NCBI RefSeq assembly: GCF_001649575.2
Contig: NC_051431.1
Span: 16,191,850-16,255,849, forward strand
Length of the DNA stretch: 64,000 nt
Direction: 5' to 3'
Origin: Kryptolebias marmoratus
Lineage: Eukaryota; Chordata; Actinopteri; Cyprinodontiformes; Rivulidae
Shown here: piece by piece, positions 1 through 14,000 of the stretch
Layout of the letters: the number at the start of each line of letters is the position of its first letter
How positions within the stretch are numbered: the stretch's first letter is position 1
The notes under the pieces: generated by a model
The model's input: the letters and a program-made list of their open reading frames with translations, nothing else
Told to the model about the DNA's origin: nothing
Databases searched by the model: none
Made by a program: the position numbers and the translations under genes

Positions 1-2004
1 CGACACTGAATTTATTTGACTTGAGGCTCCACTGAAGGAAAATGCTGACAAAGGCAGAGCAAGCAAACATCAGATCCAATCTTTATTATAAATGGAGTCT
101 TTTTTTTTTTCCTTTTTTTTTTAGAACAACATTGACTTTAGTGATAACTTAAGGATGAGCAATATATAAATTTAAGCCCACTTTCAGATTCACAGAAGAT
201 TTCTGGGCCTCTGTAGCAGAGCAAGTAACTGTGTGCAAACAATGGGAATATTATTTAAGTATTGTGGAAATATGAGATTTAAATCACGGTCAAGGTTGCC
301 CTATGCATTTGGGTTCAGTCTTGTGCGGCTGGCTCCACATTCTTCAGCAGCAGCTCTGGGTGACTCCACCTTCATTAGAATGATTAGCTAACAGAATCCA
401 GACAGGCTGCTAACACAGTTATCACTCAGCACTGATGAGCATGAAGAGACAGTGAAGGACACAGCAGCCTCTAGACACACATACATGAAGATAGATGGAG
501 CACAGGTAGACAGGGAGACTGGAAGAAAAGGGGGCAAAAAAGAGGAGAGACGTGTCAGGCCGGCACATGCAAACAGATGGGCAGACAGGACAGCTGACAG
601 AACGACCGAGGCACTACGGTTTGCACTCGCACTTCCACTCGAATAATGGAAATGCATCCACACAGAAATGAATTATTTCTGAAAGTCTGAGTGTGTGTGT
701 GTGAGTTCTAGTCTGCCAGAACATATTGAGGTAGGCGTGCAGTCAGACACAGTCGAGAGGAGATGGAGGAGAGGAGTTTCCGCCAAAACTCCTGTTTTCT
801 GGCACCAACCTAGGAATCGTACTTCCACAAAGCTTCTGTTATCATTTCATGTAGAAAACAATGATGGATTTGTTCCACCGTTGTTGTAATGACAGCATTA
901 TCTGATCTGTTCACAAGTTAGAATTTTGGTCAGATGAAGAATTCTTGTAATCACATGTGATGTTCATGTGGTTTTTCCTATATGATACTAATGTGATTTT
1001 CATTACGTGTGCACTCTTCAGTAATATTTTCATGTGTGTAGAACTGTGGATGGTTCCCAGGATCACAAGGGTTTTATAATAACAAGTGAGGTCATGAATA
1101 AATGTATCATATATCTTCAATGACAAAGCTGCACTTGTATCACATCTCAGTCCCTGGGGAATAAATTAAATGGTTACATCTGATGCAAGTTATATTCAAA
1201 GCTGTCTCTAAAATTAAAAATAAATAAATAAACTGTTTTTGTTTTATTTCTGCCTCATAATTGAATGGTTTCAACAATCAGGAAATCAAACACCTTAAAC
1301 TTCATTGGTAAAAAAAATATATCTAGCACATCTACCGTTTGTGAATAAGTTTTGACTTAAAAGAATCAATGTTCGCATTATTCAATGCTGAGAAGTTTTC
1401 ATTGTTCTTGAAATAATGACCAATCTGACACATGTAATCGCATTCAGTCATATTTTTTTGCCAGAATTATTCTTTACTAAAAATATTTGTCAATATATTA
1501 AACTATGGTAAAAAACAAATAATTTCACGATCAATGCCAGGTAGGAACTTGAATGACTACTTCAAAGACTTTTTCCTACTGGATGAAGTTTGGAAAAAGA
1601 TCTCTTCCCAAATTCTTTAAACTCAAAATGTCCTTTCACAGCTGAACATGGTTATGCTCATGACAAGTTTGTAATTGTTACATGTATTTTGTGTTTGGCT
1701 GTGAATAAAGTGAGGTGAAGTGAAGTGAAATTTATTTATATAGTAATTTTCAGCAGCAAGGCAACCCTAAGTGCTTTACAACACAGAAACAAAAACAGAA
1801 TCAAATACAGAAATAAAAACATCAATCAGGTAATTTTAGCTAATAGTAAGTTTGGTATAACTATAACAAGTAATTTGAGTAAACTAACAAACATGAATAA
1901 ACTTTCCTCTAAGAGGAACCATTTAAAGACCAATAAACAAGGAGAGGCAGGCTTAAAATAAAAAGAGCAGAGTGTGTATTTGGATATGCAGAATTATCAG
2001 TTAC
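1..2004 (-). other. Intron after exon 41 (incomplete)
   Basis: AT-rich intron running off the left edge. I read both strands for the remaining dynein C-terminal exons and found none. Poly-T runs occur at 101-122, and a dispersed repeat sits at about 1705-1965. Confidence 0.8.
1705..1965 (+). repeat. Teleost dispersed repeat, 'tttatttatatag...gtgctttacaacac' type
   Basis: The segment begins with short agtgaagtgaa repeats, then a tttatttatatag block and a caaggcaa...aagtgctttacaacac block, followed by A-rich sequence. I recognise this order from a very common fish interspersed repeat, probably a retroelement 3' part. The exact family and edges are uncertain. Confidence 0.5.
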
Positions 2005-2094
2005 CTGTATGGCGAGAGTCCGTGTAACTATGGCTCTGAGGTACTGCATTGGTTCCTCAGGGCCTTCCCATTTGTTCTGCCATGTTAATGAACA
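2005..2094 (-). CDS. dync2h1: dync2h1 exon 41: last exon inside the window
   Basis: Residues 1604-1633. It reads [19 protein letters not shown] then [10 protein letters not shown]. It ends with a donor (CAG|GTAACT), so at least one further exon lies before position 1. The remaining human sequence after this point is about 150 residues. Acceptor CTTCAG, phase 0. Confidence 0.96.
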
Positions 2095-5000
2095 CTGAAG
2101 AAGGGGCAAGCACAGAGAGAAAGACACACAAACAAAATTAAGAAGTCAAATTGATGAGAGTATAAGCTATGAAACAACTATGCAGATCCCCGGATATTTT
2201 GCAGTTGTATCACATTAGTGTTGATTTGCCACTTAAAAGTTGCCTAAAACATCTATAGGGTTGTCCACATACTTTAACCTAAAGTTGCTACAGAGGTCAT
2301 TAAATTGTGGTGAATCAAAATTTCAGTTATTAAAACTTAAGACTGATCATCTCAGAACACGGTATGAAGTCTGTTGAAACACCTTCTGTGTAAAAAAAGG
2401 AAAAGTTTCAAAGACTGAGGCAGAAATTTGCTTTTAGGCCCTCTTCAAAGTGGATGACAATCTCACTACAAAAATCTCCACGACCTACACAATCTAATAA
2501 AATGTGGATGGATCATGACACTTCCCTCAGTGTAAACACAGTCATGTTGCTGCTACGCTCTTAGTACTTGCCAAATAGGTTTCTCCCTGCCATTTTCTAC
2601 ATCTCCGAGATGCCCTCTTGTACCTTCACCATGCTCCGTATGCCTGCCCTGGCAAGACTTTCAAACTGTGTCAGGATGCAGCTATGTGGTAGAAGATCAT
2701 GCCACCCTAGCACGATGCAACCCCCATGGGTATCATGTTGGCATTAGCTTGTTTTCATGACCTTGTCATGATCACTGTTGTAGCTTACGCATGAGGCCAG
2801 TGTGACAAGTCCTACTTCAAATTCTCATCAACCAAGCCACACTAGCGAAGGGGTACAAATCCTGGTCCTGGAGGGCCACCATCCTGCATGTTTTCCTTGT
2901 TTCCTGTTCCAACACACCTCATTCAGAGGTTAAATTACCTATTCATGTTCTGCAGAAGTCTGTTAATCACCCACCGATCCAAATCAGGTGTGTTGGAGCA
3001 GAAAAACAAGTAAAACATGCAGGATGGTGGCCCTCCAGGACCAGGGTTGGCTACCCCTGCACTCGCGTAAGCAAGCCTCACCTCATAGGTATACTGCCGT
3101 CACTGCGACCATGCTCTACCTAGGACCCTGACACACTGCTACCATGATGATAAAACCCTCATGGACCAATCACACATAATGGGGACATCACTACGCTCTT
3201 AAAATGAACCCAAAGGGAATGCCAAGACCCTGCAAAAACTAGCCACATTTTGGGCTATTTTTTATGTTAGTGAGGTCGTTTATCCAGTGTGAAGGGGGCT
3301 TTAGGTAGTCCGTTTGCTGAGTTTTCATGACTGTGACTCACCACTGAGAATTGCTCCTTTATAAACTTGAGATTAAGCCAACTACTAATTACTGCAGGTA
3401 GGACAGTAACACTGAAAATAACTGCCAAAGAACCCCACTTCAAAAAAATCTCAGCAATCGGTTATCTGGTTTTTAAAATTAGGTAAATACAACCTCAAAT
3501 AAACTGTCATTATTTACCAAAAAAAGCCAAAATTCAGAAGAGCCTTGTGAAAACTAAGCACACTTAAACAAAAAGAGGATAAGTAGCAGACAAGTGCTGC
3601 TAATCAAATGCAGTTAAATAAATGATCATCAGCAGATGTTACCAGCTCTGTACAAATAAACAGGCTTGTCAGGTTGCTTGGTTAATTGGTATGCAGTTTG
3701 CTTGTCTCAAGGTTGTGATGGTTTCGGCTGCAACATTTTTTGAAATCACAGAACTTGGTATATATCTGTATATAAAGCATTCTAAAGTCAAATGTGAGGC
3801 CATCTGTTTGACAGCTGAAGCTTGGCCCAATGTAGGTCATGTACCAGGACAGTGATCCCATACATAGCAGGAAATCTACAATATGAATAAAAATGAAAAG
3901 ACTAAAAGCACTGCAGTGGTCCCAAAATCAGACCTCACACTATGAGAGAACTGCACACAACCTGATGTACACAAAACTCAATGAACTACAATTTAAACTT
4001 CGAACAATGAGTAAATCTACCACATGTCTCCATTGTCAGATATATCAAAAACTGAATATACTGTAGTAAAAATGTATATTACACCAAACTAAAAGATGTC
4101 AATCTTAGTGCTGAAAGGACTTGAGCACACAAATATGTTTGTCTTGCTCATCATGTTAGAGGATGATACATATCCTCAAGTGAGTTGTTTTTTTATCATT
4201 AGCCATCTGCATCACATTTTACAGTGAAATTTCATTAAAAAAACAATTTAAATGGTATGTTAATGTAGCAAAAACGAACAATGTCAGTGATTTATTTTGT
4301 GGACATCAAGTAAAAAATAAATACTTTTAAAGTTAGGAAAAATGCGAAGAGGGAGAACAAGTGAATAAATTAAACGGCTTACCTCTTCAATCAAAGTTTA
4401 TTTTAACAATGCTAACCATTATTTCATAGTCTAAATAGCTGCCAATTGTACCACTTTGGAAAATGTGTATTCTGAAAGGTACAGACAAGTGCAGAATGTT
4501 CATGTGTAAAATGAAATAATGCTTCCCAAAGAGAAGACGGTAAAATCTGGAACAGGTTAAGAAGTGTCCTTTACCTAAAAGACCTTAAACAAATACAGTC
4601 TTGCCAAACACACACACACACTCACAAATCTTCACAGTAGGATGCTGCGGACTGTGAATTTGGTGCAATTCAAAGACGGAAGTCATAACAGAATTAAAAA
4701 GGCACTTTGTGAGTCTCTCAGCGGCACATCAATCATTCAGTCACTGTCCTGCTGTGTGCTTGTCTGTTGTCACACTGAACACGCAGTGTCGAATTAAATC
4801 CCTGCCACTTCTAAGGTACAAACACACGTTTGCAAACGTTCTCTAATCATTGATCAGTTTAACAAGTTAATGATGGCAGAAAACAAACAGACACAGTGCA
4901 TGCAAACTGTGGCATAGTAATTACATTCTTCAATTATTCAAATGTTTGTAATGAGAACAACTCTTTTTGCCTAAAAGGAGAATATTGGCACACTAATAAT

Positions 5001-8000
5001 TACAACTGGTACTGAAGGAAAAAAAATCACTGATGCCATAGATTGATTAACCCTGAGTTAGAAAAAAAAAGCTCTTTCTGAATTATGTCTGTATTATTGA
5101 TTTGTACACTATCTAAAGGCAATGTTAATTCTTATTTCTGTTTCACTGCGCTGGTTACCACGGTAGCATAAAGGTTCTTTTTCATGACCTCTGACCTACT
5201 TTCATCTTTCAGTAACTGAATCTTGATTGTTTCGGGACATGTGTGTACACTCGTGGACATCTATCAGTTATTCAGATTGTTTACATGCTTTCTTAAGGCT
5301 TGTGAAGAGAAACATGATCCACTGTTAAAATGAGATATGTTTATTTAATTATGAAACCTGTTGAAATATGAGAAATTATTATTTGTGTGCAAATATTAAA
5401 AGTTTTTTATTGAACGTTTTCACTTTTGTCCAGTAGGAGAACTGTATTTAGTTATGGTTGAAAGAATCTTTGGACAGAGTGAGATAAAACCTTTCTGCTC
5501 ACCCCAAGGTCTTCCAGCCCCCCAGCAGTTTGAATGTTCTCATTTTTATCAAACTCTGTTGGACGACAAACTGAGGAGAAAGCCTTGGCGCGTGACTGGA
5601 AGTCAGTTTGTTTTGCTGTCAGTTTGTTATGTACGTAGTTCGTTTTTGTGTTCGTCGTGTGAAGACAAGTCTTTCTTCCCCTCGTTTTGTCATTTTTGTT
5701 TTGTAACCTGAGAAAAACATTTTTGCTCAGTGTTTGAAGTCTAGCAGACAAAAGATGAAGAAAGAGAAAACCGTAAATAGAAACTTAAGCTAAGAAATAA
5801 CTTTTCATACTGTTAAGAAAGAATAGCTCAAGTTTGTGCGTCGCCTAACTTCTGCCTCCTGCTGCATCAGCTGCCTGCTTGCCGAACATCTGCAAGCATC
5901 ACCGCTCTTCAGGTGACCTTGGACAGAACGCTGACCTCTGACCCTCAACGGGCTCTGGGCTTTAACCTGCCTCCTTGTCATGGCCCTGTTGAGGCCTGAG
6001 CAGCCTCCAAGTTCCTCAAAGACAAAGTGACTACAGGCCCTCCACAGCTTCTGATCCAGTGAGGCACCTATAACTCTGTGTGATGAGAACGATAAAAGAA
6101 GAAGCCATTTTGGGTCTGTCTGTTTTAATTCAACTGATGCAATTTGAGAAATAACATCTATTTCCAATCTGATGTTTCATCAAAACTAACCTCACAACTT
6201 GTGAGAATTAATACCATCCTCTGACCAGATTCCAAAGTGAACTATTTACCAAAATCATTTAAAGTATTCCAAATTCTTGCACGGATAAGAAACCGAAAAC
6301 ATTAATCCTAAAATCCAAACATTCTGTTCAAAGAAATTAATAATCACTATTTCAGCTTACTTAATAGTCATTCCTCACAAATATTCCCTAAACTCTTAGT
6401 GTTAGTCTTGTTTTTGTTGTGTCCTTTTTAATTGTTTGTTGCTTTTCTTTACCCGACTTAATTTTATTTTTGTGATAAAACCTTAAAGGAAAAAAATTCA
6501 GTTTCCTCATTATTTGTAGTAAATATAATGATAAAGAGTTCCCTGTGATTTACGAATTCAGCTTCGGCTGTTGAGATCTGACGATAATAAGGGCGAATGG
6601 ATTAAATAATCTAATGATTGAGTTCCTATAAGGTATAATGATTCTGTTGTTTGGTCAGTCTGACCTGGTGCCCCTGCTTTAATGAGAGCTTAATATGTGG
6701 TAAGTTGAAGAAAGGTTATCACCCTTCCTTGTCCTCATCCATCTGCTTCACCACTCCCCACTGAGTGGTACCTAAGGTAGTTTCTAAGCATCTGAATTGT
6801 GTTTTAGAGCACAAATGAAAAGAGCAGTGATTAGGCTGATACTTCAGATCTGTACATACCATACTTTTACAATATTACAACCTTAAATGCTCTTTTTTTA
6901 AATACATATAATCCCCTCCACAGCTCATTTTGTTCTTCTCTTGTCAGAAGTAGGCCACTCAGTAATGGCTGGTTAAAGACTGTGGTCTGAAAGTTGTACA
7001 TTAAATAGGTTTTTGAAAAGTCTCCGCAGTTCATTCATACTCAATGCAGCAGAAACATCAATGTGTTAACTTGGTAAAGAGGAGAATCTAATTAGATTTT
7101 CTTTAAAATATTAGTTGAGAAAATGTCTCCCAGAGTACATAAAACCACTAATAATTTTAAAGGGATTTTACTGACACCTCTTTATCCCAAATTTTATTTT
7201 TGTCATTACATCCGTTGATTTGCACTTAAAACTGTTTTAAATTAAATATTTCCTTACTGTTGTGCTCGTACTGCTAAAAAAAGGCCTTCTGACAATGATT
7301 GCTATTCTTGCGCTTCAGATTGGCAATGCAGCAATAAATTAATACACAAACACGAATCACTGTCTAAAAATGAGGGGCTTAAGTTAATACTGTAAAAACA
7401 AGAAAACTACCTCAATATATAAAACAAAGTAAAAAGTCAAAACAAAATCAACCGATCTGCACTGGCTCAATCAAATGATTTCAATTGAAATCATTTCATT
7501 TCAATTTGTCACCGTGTGTCTGCTCTGTTCTGCTGGACAGCACCGGTTGTAAAACACTGCCAACTGCGGTCACCAAAGTTATCAGATGTTTGATAAAAAT
7601 TTGGTAGAGAATTCATGTGGTGTGAAACAAAAACCTAGAGCCATCACCAAAGTTTGTACAAGGACCAGAATTTTATTAATCAGAGTCAGTTTTTGATTAG
7701 CCATCTTTTTTCAAAATTACGACGGCTCTGTTTTATTTATTTCAGTTTCTAATGCATTTAAGAGATGACATCCTATTGAATTTTTATAAAGTGTGAGTAT
7801 GATGATGCTGCTTGTGAGTCACTGCACACATATTATAAATGTATAGAAATACTTAAAAACACGTACTAATATTGAGATTCAAGTTAGACTATATTATTGT
7901 TTAAAAGAAAGCACATAAAATGATGTGTTGTTAAAAAACTGATTGTTTTATTTTCACTAGAAAAAAAACAATCTTAAAAACTTGAGTAAGCCAAGATTGA

Positions 8001-11000
8001 CAAGAAAATTAAGCATACCCAAAACTGGATTTGAACCCAGACCTCCCACGTTTTAACACTTCTCTCATCCTACTGAGCTCAACTGAAAAAGTACCCCGGT
8101 GAGCTAAGCTGCAGGTTTTCTTGTTTCTGTGTGTTGGTGTTTGAGTCAGGCCTGATTATGTACTGTGAGTGTGCAAACTGACCACTGAGTTGGACTGCAA
8201 GTTGATTTATCAGTAATAATTTTCAGGCCAAATGGAATGAGCTCTGGTCCAAGGGCCGCCGGCTGCCAATCTCTGATCTAAACTAGACTGTCCTAGGAAT
8301 TTACAAAAGGATAATCAAAGACAAAAGCTTTTCTAACCTTTTTAATAATCACCAAGCAGTATTTGTTTGATACACCGATATGTAGAGAAATCAACAATAG
8401 CATTATGACGGCACACCTAATATTAAGTAAGCTCCATTTTGCTGCTGAAACTGCTTCTACCAGTCCAGAAAAAAAGAGAACATTTCTGTTGCCAGGTTTC
8501 AGGAAATTACCAATAGATCTTTTAGACCCTGTGGGTTAGGGGTCTGTGTGTGAATGGTACCTGGGAGGCTGAAGGTTGGGTGAACACCTCAGATATGTTG
8601 CATTCTTTGAGCCACTCTGAAGCAGTTTTTACTGAATCCAATGATGTGCTGTAGGGGAGCATTGTTGACTTGTGGACTGTTTAAAATGTTGAGGTAGATA
8701 TTAAGCATGTTTTCCCAGCAGAGGATTGCCATGTATGCAGATGAGCACTAAGTGGTCATAATGTTAGGACTGATTTGTGTAGCTCTAAAAAGTATTCTAT
8801 AAATATTTTGTAGCAGTTGCCCTCTTTGGGTACTTTCGTTTTAACCCTCCTTTTGACTTGCCTGTTGCTCATTTGTTTTCTTTGTATAAATTCTGCCTGG
8901 TTTTCTTTGTGCACTATATGGTTTCCTTTTTTCTGCCACCTTTTAGTCTGTCGTCTGTTCTTTAGGTTCATTTAATTTCCCTGCTTCAGCAGTGCTTTTG
9001 GTCTTTCTGTTCCTCCTCGTCAGTCATTAAAGTTTATGTTTTCTCCTCATCTGCAGCCTCCTACCTGCTGTTCTGCAGCTGGCTCCTCCACCTTCACCAC
9101 GCTCCCTGACAAAATTACCATTTAGACCTCCAGCCATCACGATAATTAGATAATTGACTTGAACAATTACTGTATTGTTCTGGGGTTGATTTCTTAATAT
9201 ATCCAAATTCAAATTAAGTATAAAACATACCCAGTATCAACAGGCTGTAACATACATACAATAAATTATTATTTAAATGCGAGTTTGCAAGATTAAATCG
9301 GAGACAAATCAGTAAAAGGGTAGAAGTGGAAATATGGGGGGAAATGATGAAGCAATAATGACAGATGAAAACTGGAGAAAGCTGGTTGAAAAATGATGGA
9401 GGTAAAATTAATACCTGCTAAAAATATAAAAAAAGAGAAAGAATGCTGTGAAAAAGGGGTTTAGCCTAAGCTCTTAAGGGACTGTGAATACAGAAAAAGT
9501 GAAAGTTAACTGTCTCCTCCTCTCTAGCTCATCTTATTCCCTTTGTCCTCAACTCACCCTGGGGAAATACACAAATACGTATTCTGTTTCCAAGATGCCG
9601 ACATTTCAGCTCTGTATACTCTATGAGCACCTGCCCCTCTGGCCTAGACTTCACAGCAAAATGTAAAAAAACCTTTTCAATCTACCTTTAGAACAATGCA
9701 CAATAGTGTACCAAACTGTAACCGAAGAGGACAGACCCGACTGTTCACCTTGTGAGAAAATACAAAGATCTGATAACAATGTGCTAACTGTTAGAGGACA
9801 CACTGTTGAATCTCTTTGTGCTTTGTATTTTCTAAAGAATAAACGTGAAATTAATCTGAGCAGGATGAAATTTAAAAACATCCCACAGATGTCTAAATTA
9901 AACCCATTTTAATATTTTCTTTTTACTGTACTGTTCTTTTTTTGCACTTTGTTGTTTATCTACATAAAATAAAGACATGGAAACAGTTTGTTGTAGTGTC
10001 ATAAAATGTAAAATTTAAATGCACTGTATTTATATTGTTCTTTTTTCTCTCTTACTCACTTCTTGATTTAGAAGGGCAGTGGCCAGTTTTTGGACCTCCG
10101 GGGTCAACAGTTGGGTCCCTCGGATGACTTTGCTTAGTGCAGCCAGAGATTGGTGGATACTCTGTGGAAGCATGTACATTAAATAAAAAGCTGTGTACTG
10201 TAGCTGCACAGTCATTTAACACCTTGTCATTTTATACAGTTTTTTTTAACATTGATTTGGTTCATAACAAATGCTTGTTGACAACAGGCTGTAGAAAATG
10301 ATAAACAAACAGCTTTAAAAAAGTAAAGGTGCCCTGAATTAAAGAAAATACTAAGCACATTTTTTATGGATGCAAAAGGGGTTATATTTTAGAAACAAAC
10401 AAAAAATAATAAGATACATAATCGAACTTCTTACAATTCAAACCAGTGTTCTGTGGTTTTAGGAAGCAAAGCTCACTAACGTGATTTATAACAGTTTGTT
10501 ATGTTAATATTTCAATTCTTGCTCTTCCGCTCTATTTGATCACATCTGTGAGTGGAAACACAACTGGTGAGCTTCGTGTAAAAAAATGAAACAACGTTTC
10601 ATCCCAGATACAAACCTGGACCAAGCGGATGGCATTGAACTGCTCCAGAAGAATAAACGACAAAACCGGTGAACTCTGACCCTCTGTAGGTGGATCCACC
10701 TTCTGATGGATTAAAGTAGAACCCTGACAGAAGACAGATGCATTTGCACATTAAATAAGAATATAATGGAAGGTGTGCACGCTGTTTTAGATGTGTTTGA
10801 GTAAATAAAACATGTTGTTTCCACATGGTGACTGACATAGTAAGTGGAAGAAACAAACAAATATGTGGATGATAGGGATTGATAGAATAGTGAGACAATG
10901 AAGTAAAAAGCTCTTTCAAAAACTAAAATAGTGATATAATAACAGCAAAGAAAAAGCATTGATTGTCAGATGAAGATTTCTTAAAATAAACACTTCATAC

Positions 11001-14000
11001 AATTCATGAGTGGTTAAGTTTTCCTTTATAAAAAAAAAACAAACAAACTTTGGCAACAGAAATAATAAATATGTAAGTCTCATGTCCTCTGATGGTCAGA
11101 CACTGCAGGTTAGCCAATGACAAAGGAACAGTTAACTGACAGCAACCAGCAGTACACTGGGCTCTATGGGAAGTTTGTTGTGACACGGCAGCAGTGATTA
11201 ACATACAGTAGTCAATCATTCTTGTTCTTGTTTCTTGTTCCAAAACAAGTCTGGCTGAGATGAAGAGGGAGAAACATAAAGAGACTGATAGGCCAAACGA
11301 GGTGCAGAGGAGAATGTGAGTAGGTGTGCTCTACGCTATGAAAGTGAATTAAAAAAGAAAAAGCAAAGGAAGAGGACAGGGATATGGTAGCTAAATTATT
11401 TATTGTTAAGGTATATCTTCTTTTGATTTTAAAAAAAGGTACCGGTCTCCAAGCAACTGCACACAGCAACGCTACCTGACTGCACAAACCAGGAGCTTTT
11501 ACACCGTGTGACCGCTAATTTACAATTCTCTCTTGGCTGCTTGGCATGAGCACAATGCAGCAGTATTAGTAACATAAAATAGGTTCACATCGATTGACAT
11601 TTTCTCTTCCCAAAGAAGGAACTTAAAGCCATCCTGAGTTGGGGAAAGGATTACAGAAAGTAAAGATTGTTAACTAAAATAAACAACTGACCTGGTTGAG
11701 TTTCTTCCACAAGTTGAGGATCGGTGAGAGGCCATTCGACCACAGCTCCCTGTCAAATTTAGAACCTGCCGCTACTGAACGGCTGAGAATACGCAGCTGG
11801 GAAATTACCTGCAACGAAATATAAACACCAACAAATGAACCAAACAAACAAAGATGAATTTTCTTCATTTATTATTTATGCGTTGCCTGCTTCGCAAAGT
11901 TACTTTGAATCAATTAGATGAAAGTGAAACAAACTCTCCAACATAAAATACCACATACAGAATACCTGTAGTCAGTACTTTCAGCAGGAACTGTCAGTTC
12001 TGTATCAGGTCCTGTAATATTGCAAGTGAAAGCAGCAAACTCCAAACACACATGCTCTGCTGCTTACACACCTTATCGAGCAATTAGCTTCAGGCTCAGA
12101 GTTCCAAACACTGTTTTTATCTCATTGTGTGTGTGTGTGTGTTTGTGCAGCTGTATTTGTGTACGTATAAATCTCCCCCAATGACAAAGACAAAGCGTCT
12201 GATAAATCGGTTTTCATTTGGTCTCGGGGACCTCTACTATATCATCACAGCTGAGCTGAGGAGGGCAGGTGAGTGCATGTGTGTGCATAAGCATGTGCTT
12301 TTTGTTTTTTTACAAGCATGTGTATTTGGGAGTATGGAGGAGCGAGAGGCAGAAAACACTGAGGTAAAGGAAAATTAAAGAACTGGAAACTAGAGTTAAA
12401 ACAAATTTGTTTCCAAAACAGTTACAAAATTCTGTAAAATGCAAGTTTAAAAACACTTAAAAACAATCAAAAGGATATTAGGCATAAGCAAGAATAGCAC
12501 ATTTAAAAAGAGGCTGCAAGGGAAAATGTCAAATATCTTGACTCAAACTGTTTAGCTGTTTGAAAAACTAAATCAAGCGATAATAATTATTTGTGAATTT
12601 TAACAGGATTGGTGTTAACTTTATCATACTTCCTGTGCTAAGTTTTAATTTATTTTTTCTTTTCAAATATAATTTTCTATAATTACTTATGTAGACTCAG
12701 TCTTCATTAGTTTCTGATTTGTTTTCCTGTAATTTTTAATTTACTGTTACTCCCTTTCATTAACCTTTATGTTCTCATTTTATTTACGGTTTGTCTTTTA
12801 GTACTCCTTTCAAAATCATATTTACTTTTTAATTCATTTATTTATTTATCTAAAATTTGGGCTTGTCTGTGTGTTTTGTTTTAATTGGCTGTGAATAACT
12901 TTGTTTTAAATTACTTTAATTTTTTATTTTAAAGTGTCCGTAATTGAGTGTTTGATAGATAAATCTTTTGTTCCTTTAAATTTAGAGTATTTAACCTGTT
13001 TATTTCCTAAAGGTTCAGAGAGGTTTTTACTTCACTTTTTGTTTTAAGGTACAATTCTTTCATTCCAACATTTGATACATTTTAGTATCATTATCAGTTT
13101 CATACAAAGTTTAATTGATATGACAGCTAATAAATTGTGTTTTGACACAAATTTTATGTTGCATACTGACCTTTGAAGGACTTTAGCTGGTATTAGTTGG
13201 TAATTTTTCTAGACAGCAGTTACTACTGTAACCAACAAAGAAAAAAAGTGGATCCTGGACTGTTGTTTGGGGTTTTAATTAGAAAATGTTGAGAAAAAAC
13301 TTGAGAAATTACACACTCCAACAAATCCACAAAGAAGAACTATGTGTAGGAAAAAACAGATATCACTACAACCACATACAACCTGTTTCTTTGTACACAA
13401 GTTTTTGAATTAATTTAGTTGAACACCGCAGTTATTCACCTCGTGTGCCACCATACTCAAGATAATCAGTCATCATTTGCATACAGAAAATATAAACGAG
13501 TTATGTACACGTCCAAAACATACTTCATCCATGAAAAGGGGAATACTTAATTATTCACTTAGGACCACTCTGACCTTTCGCAGGTCATTTATACTAGAAT
13601 TAGATGTCAGTTTAAATGGCATCCACTACAACTGTCTGTGTGTGTGTCTGAGATGGTAAGTGCCCAACCTGCAGACAATGACATCAGACTTTTTTTTTTG
13701 AGGTGGGGGAGAAAGAGAGCATTTAATAGGGAAAAAGAAAGAGATAAAGAGGTAGCGTGAAAGTGGCAGTGACAGATGACAGCAGGAGGAGAGACAGTAA
13801 CATATGTGCAAGATAGCTGCAGAAAGAGACCCCCCCAAAGAACATAAATACACACACGTGAGCACCCTTGTGGGAGTTGCATGAATTAAAGTGGGTTGGT
13901 GGTCCTAGTGATCAGCAGACCACAGTGACAGCATGAATGAGCTTCACTCTAAAAGCACCCTCATACAAACTGTGCACAGTTTTTGTGGCAGTGCTTGAAA

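Larger units (their letters stand above)
2095..10059 (-). other. Intron 40-41 (about 8 kb), longest in window
   Basis: Mostly AT-rich unique-looking sequence. It holds a hAT MITE (2848-3059), a tRNA-like relic (8016-8092), a Tc1/mariner relic (8371-8782), a possible retro-repeat tail (8820-9115), a perfect 24-base palindrome (7473-7496) and a less AT-rich patch at about 5820-6080. No coding exon was found. Confidence 0.8.

Noticed and set aside
388..663. Overlapping 91- and 64-codon frames on both strands near the left edge
   Set aside because: Composition is like random intron sequence, no splice signals or dynein motif, and the missing C-terminal dynein residues are not encoded here.
5805..6167. 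120-codon minus-strand open frame
   Set aside because: The patch is less AT-rich, which lengthens open frames by chance. It has no recognisable domain, and the dynein is continuous from exon 40 to exon 41 without it.
8016..8092. Read as a working tRNA gene
   Set aside because: A and B boxes are present but the acceptor stem ends do not pair and the T stem is flawed.
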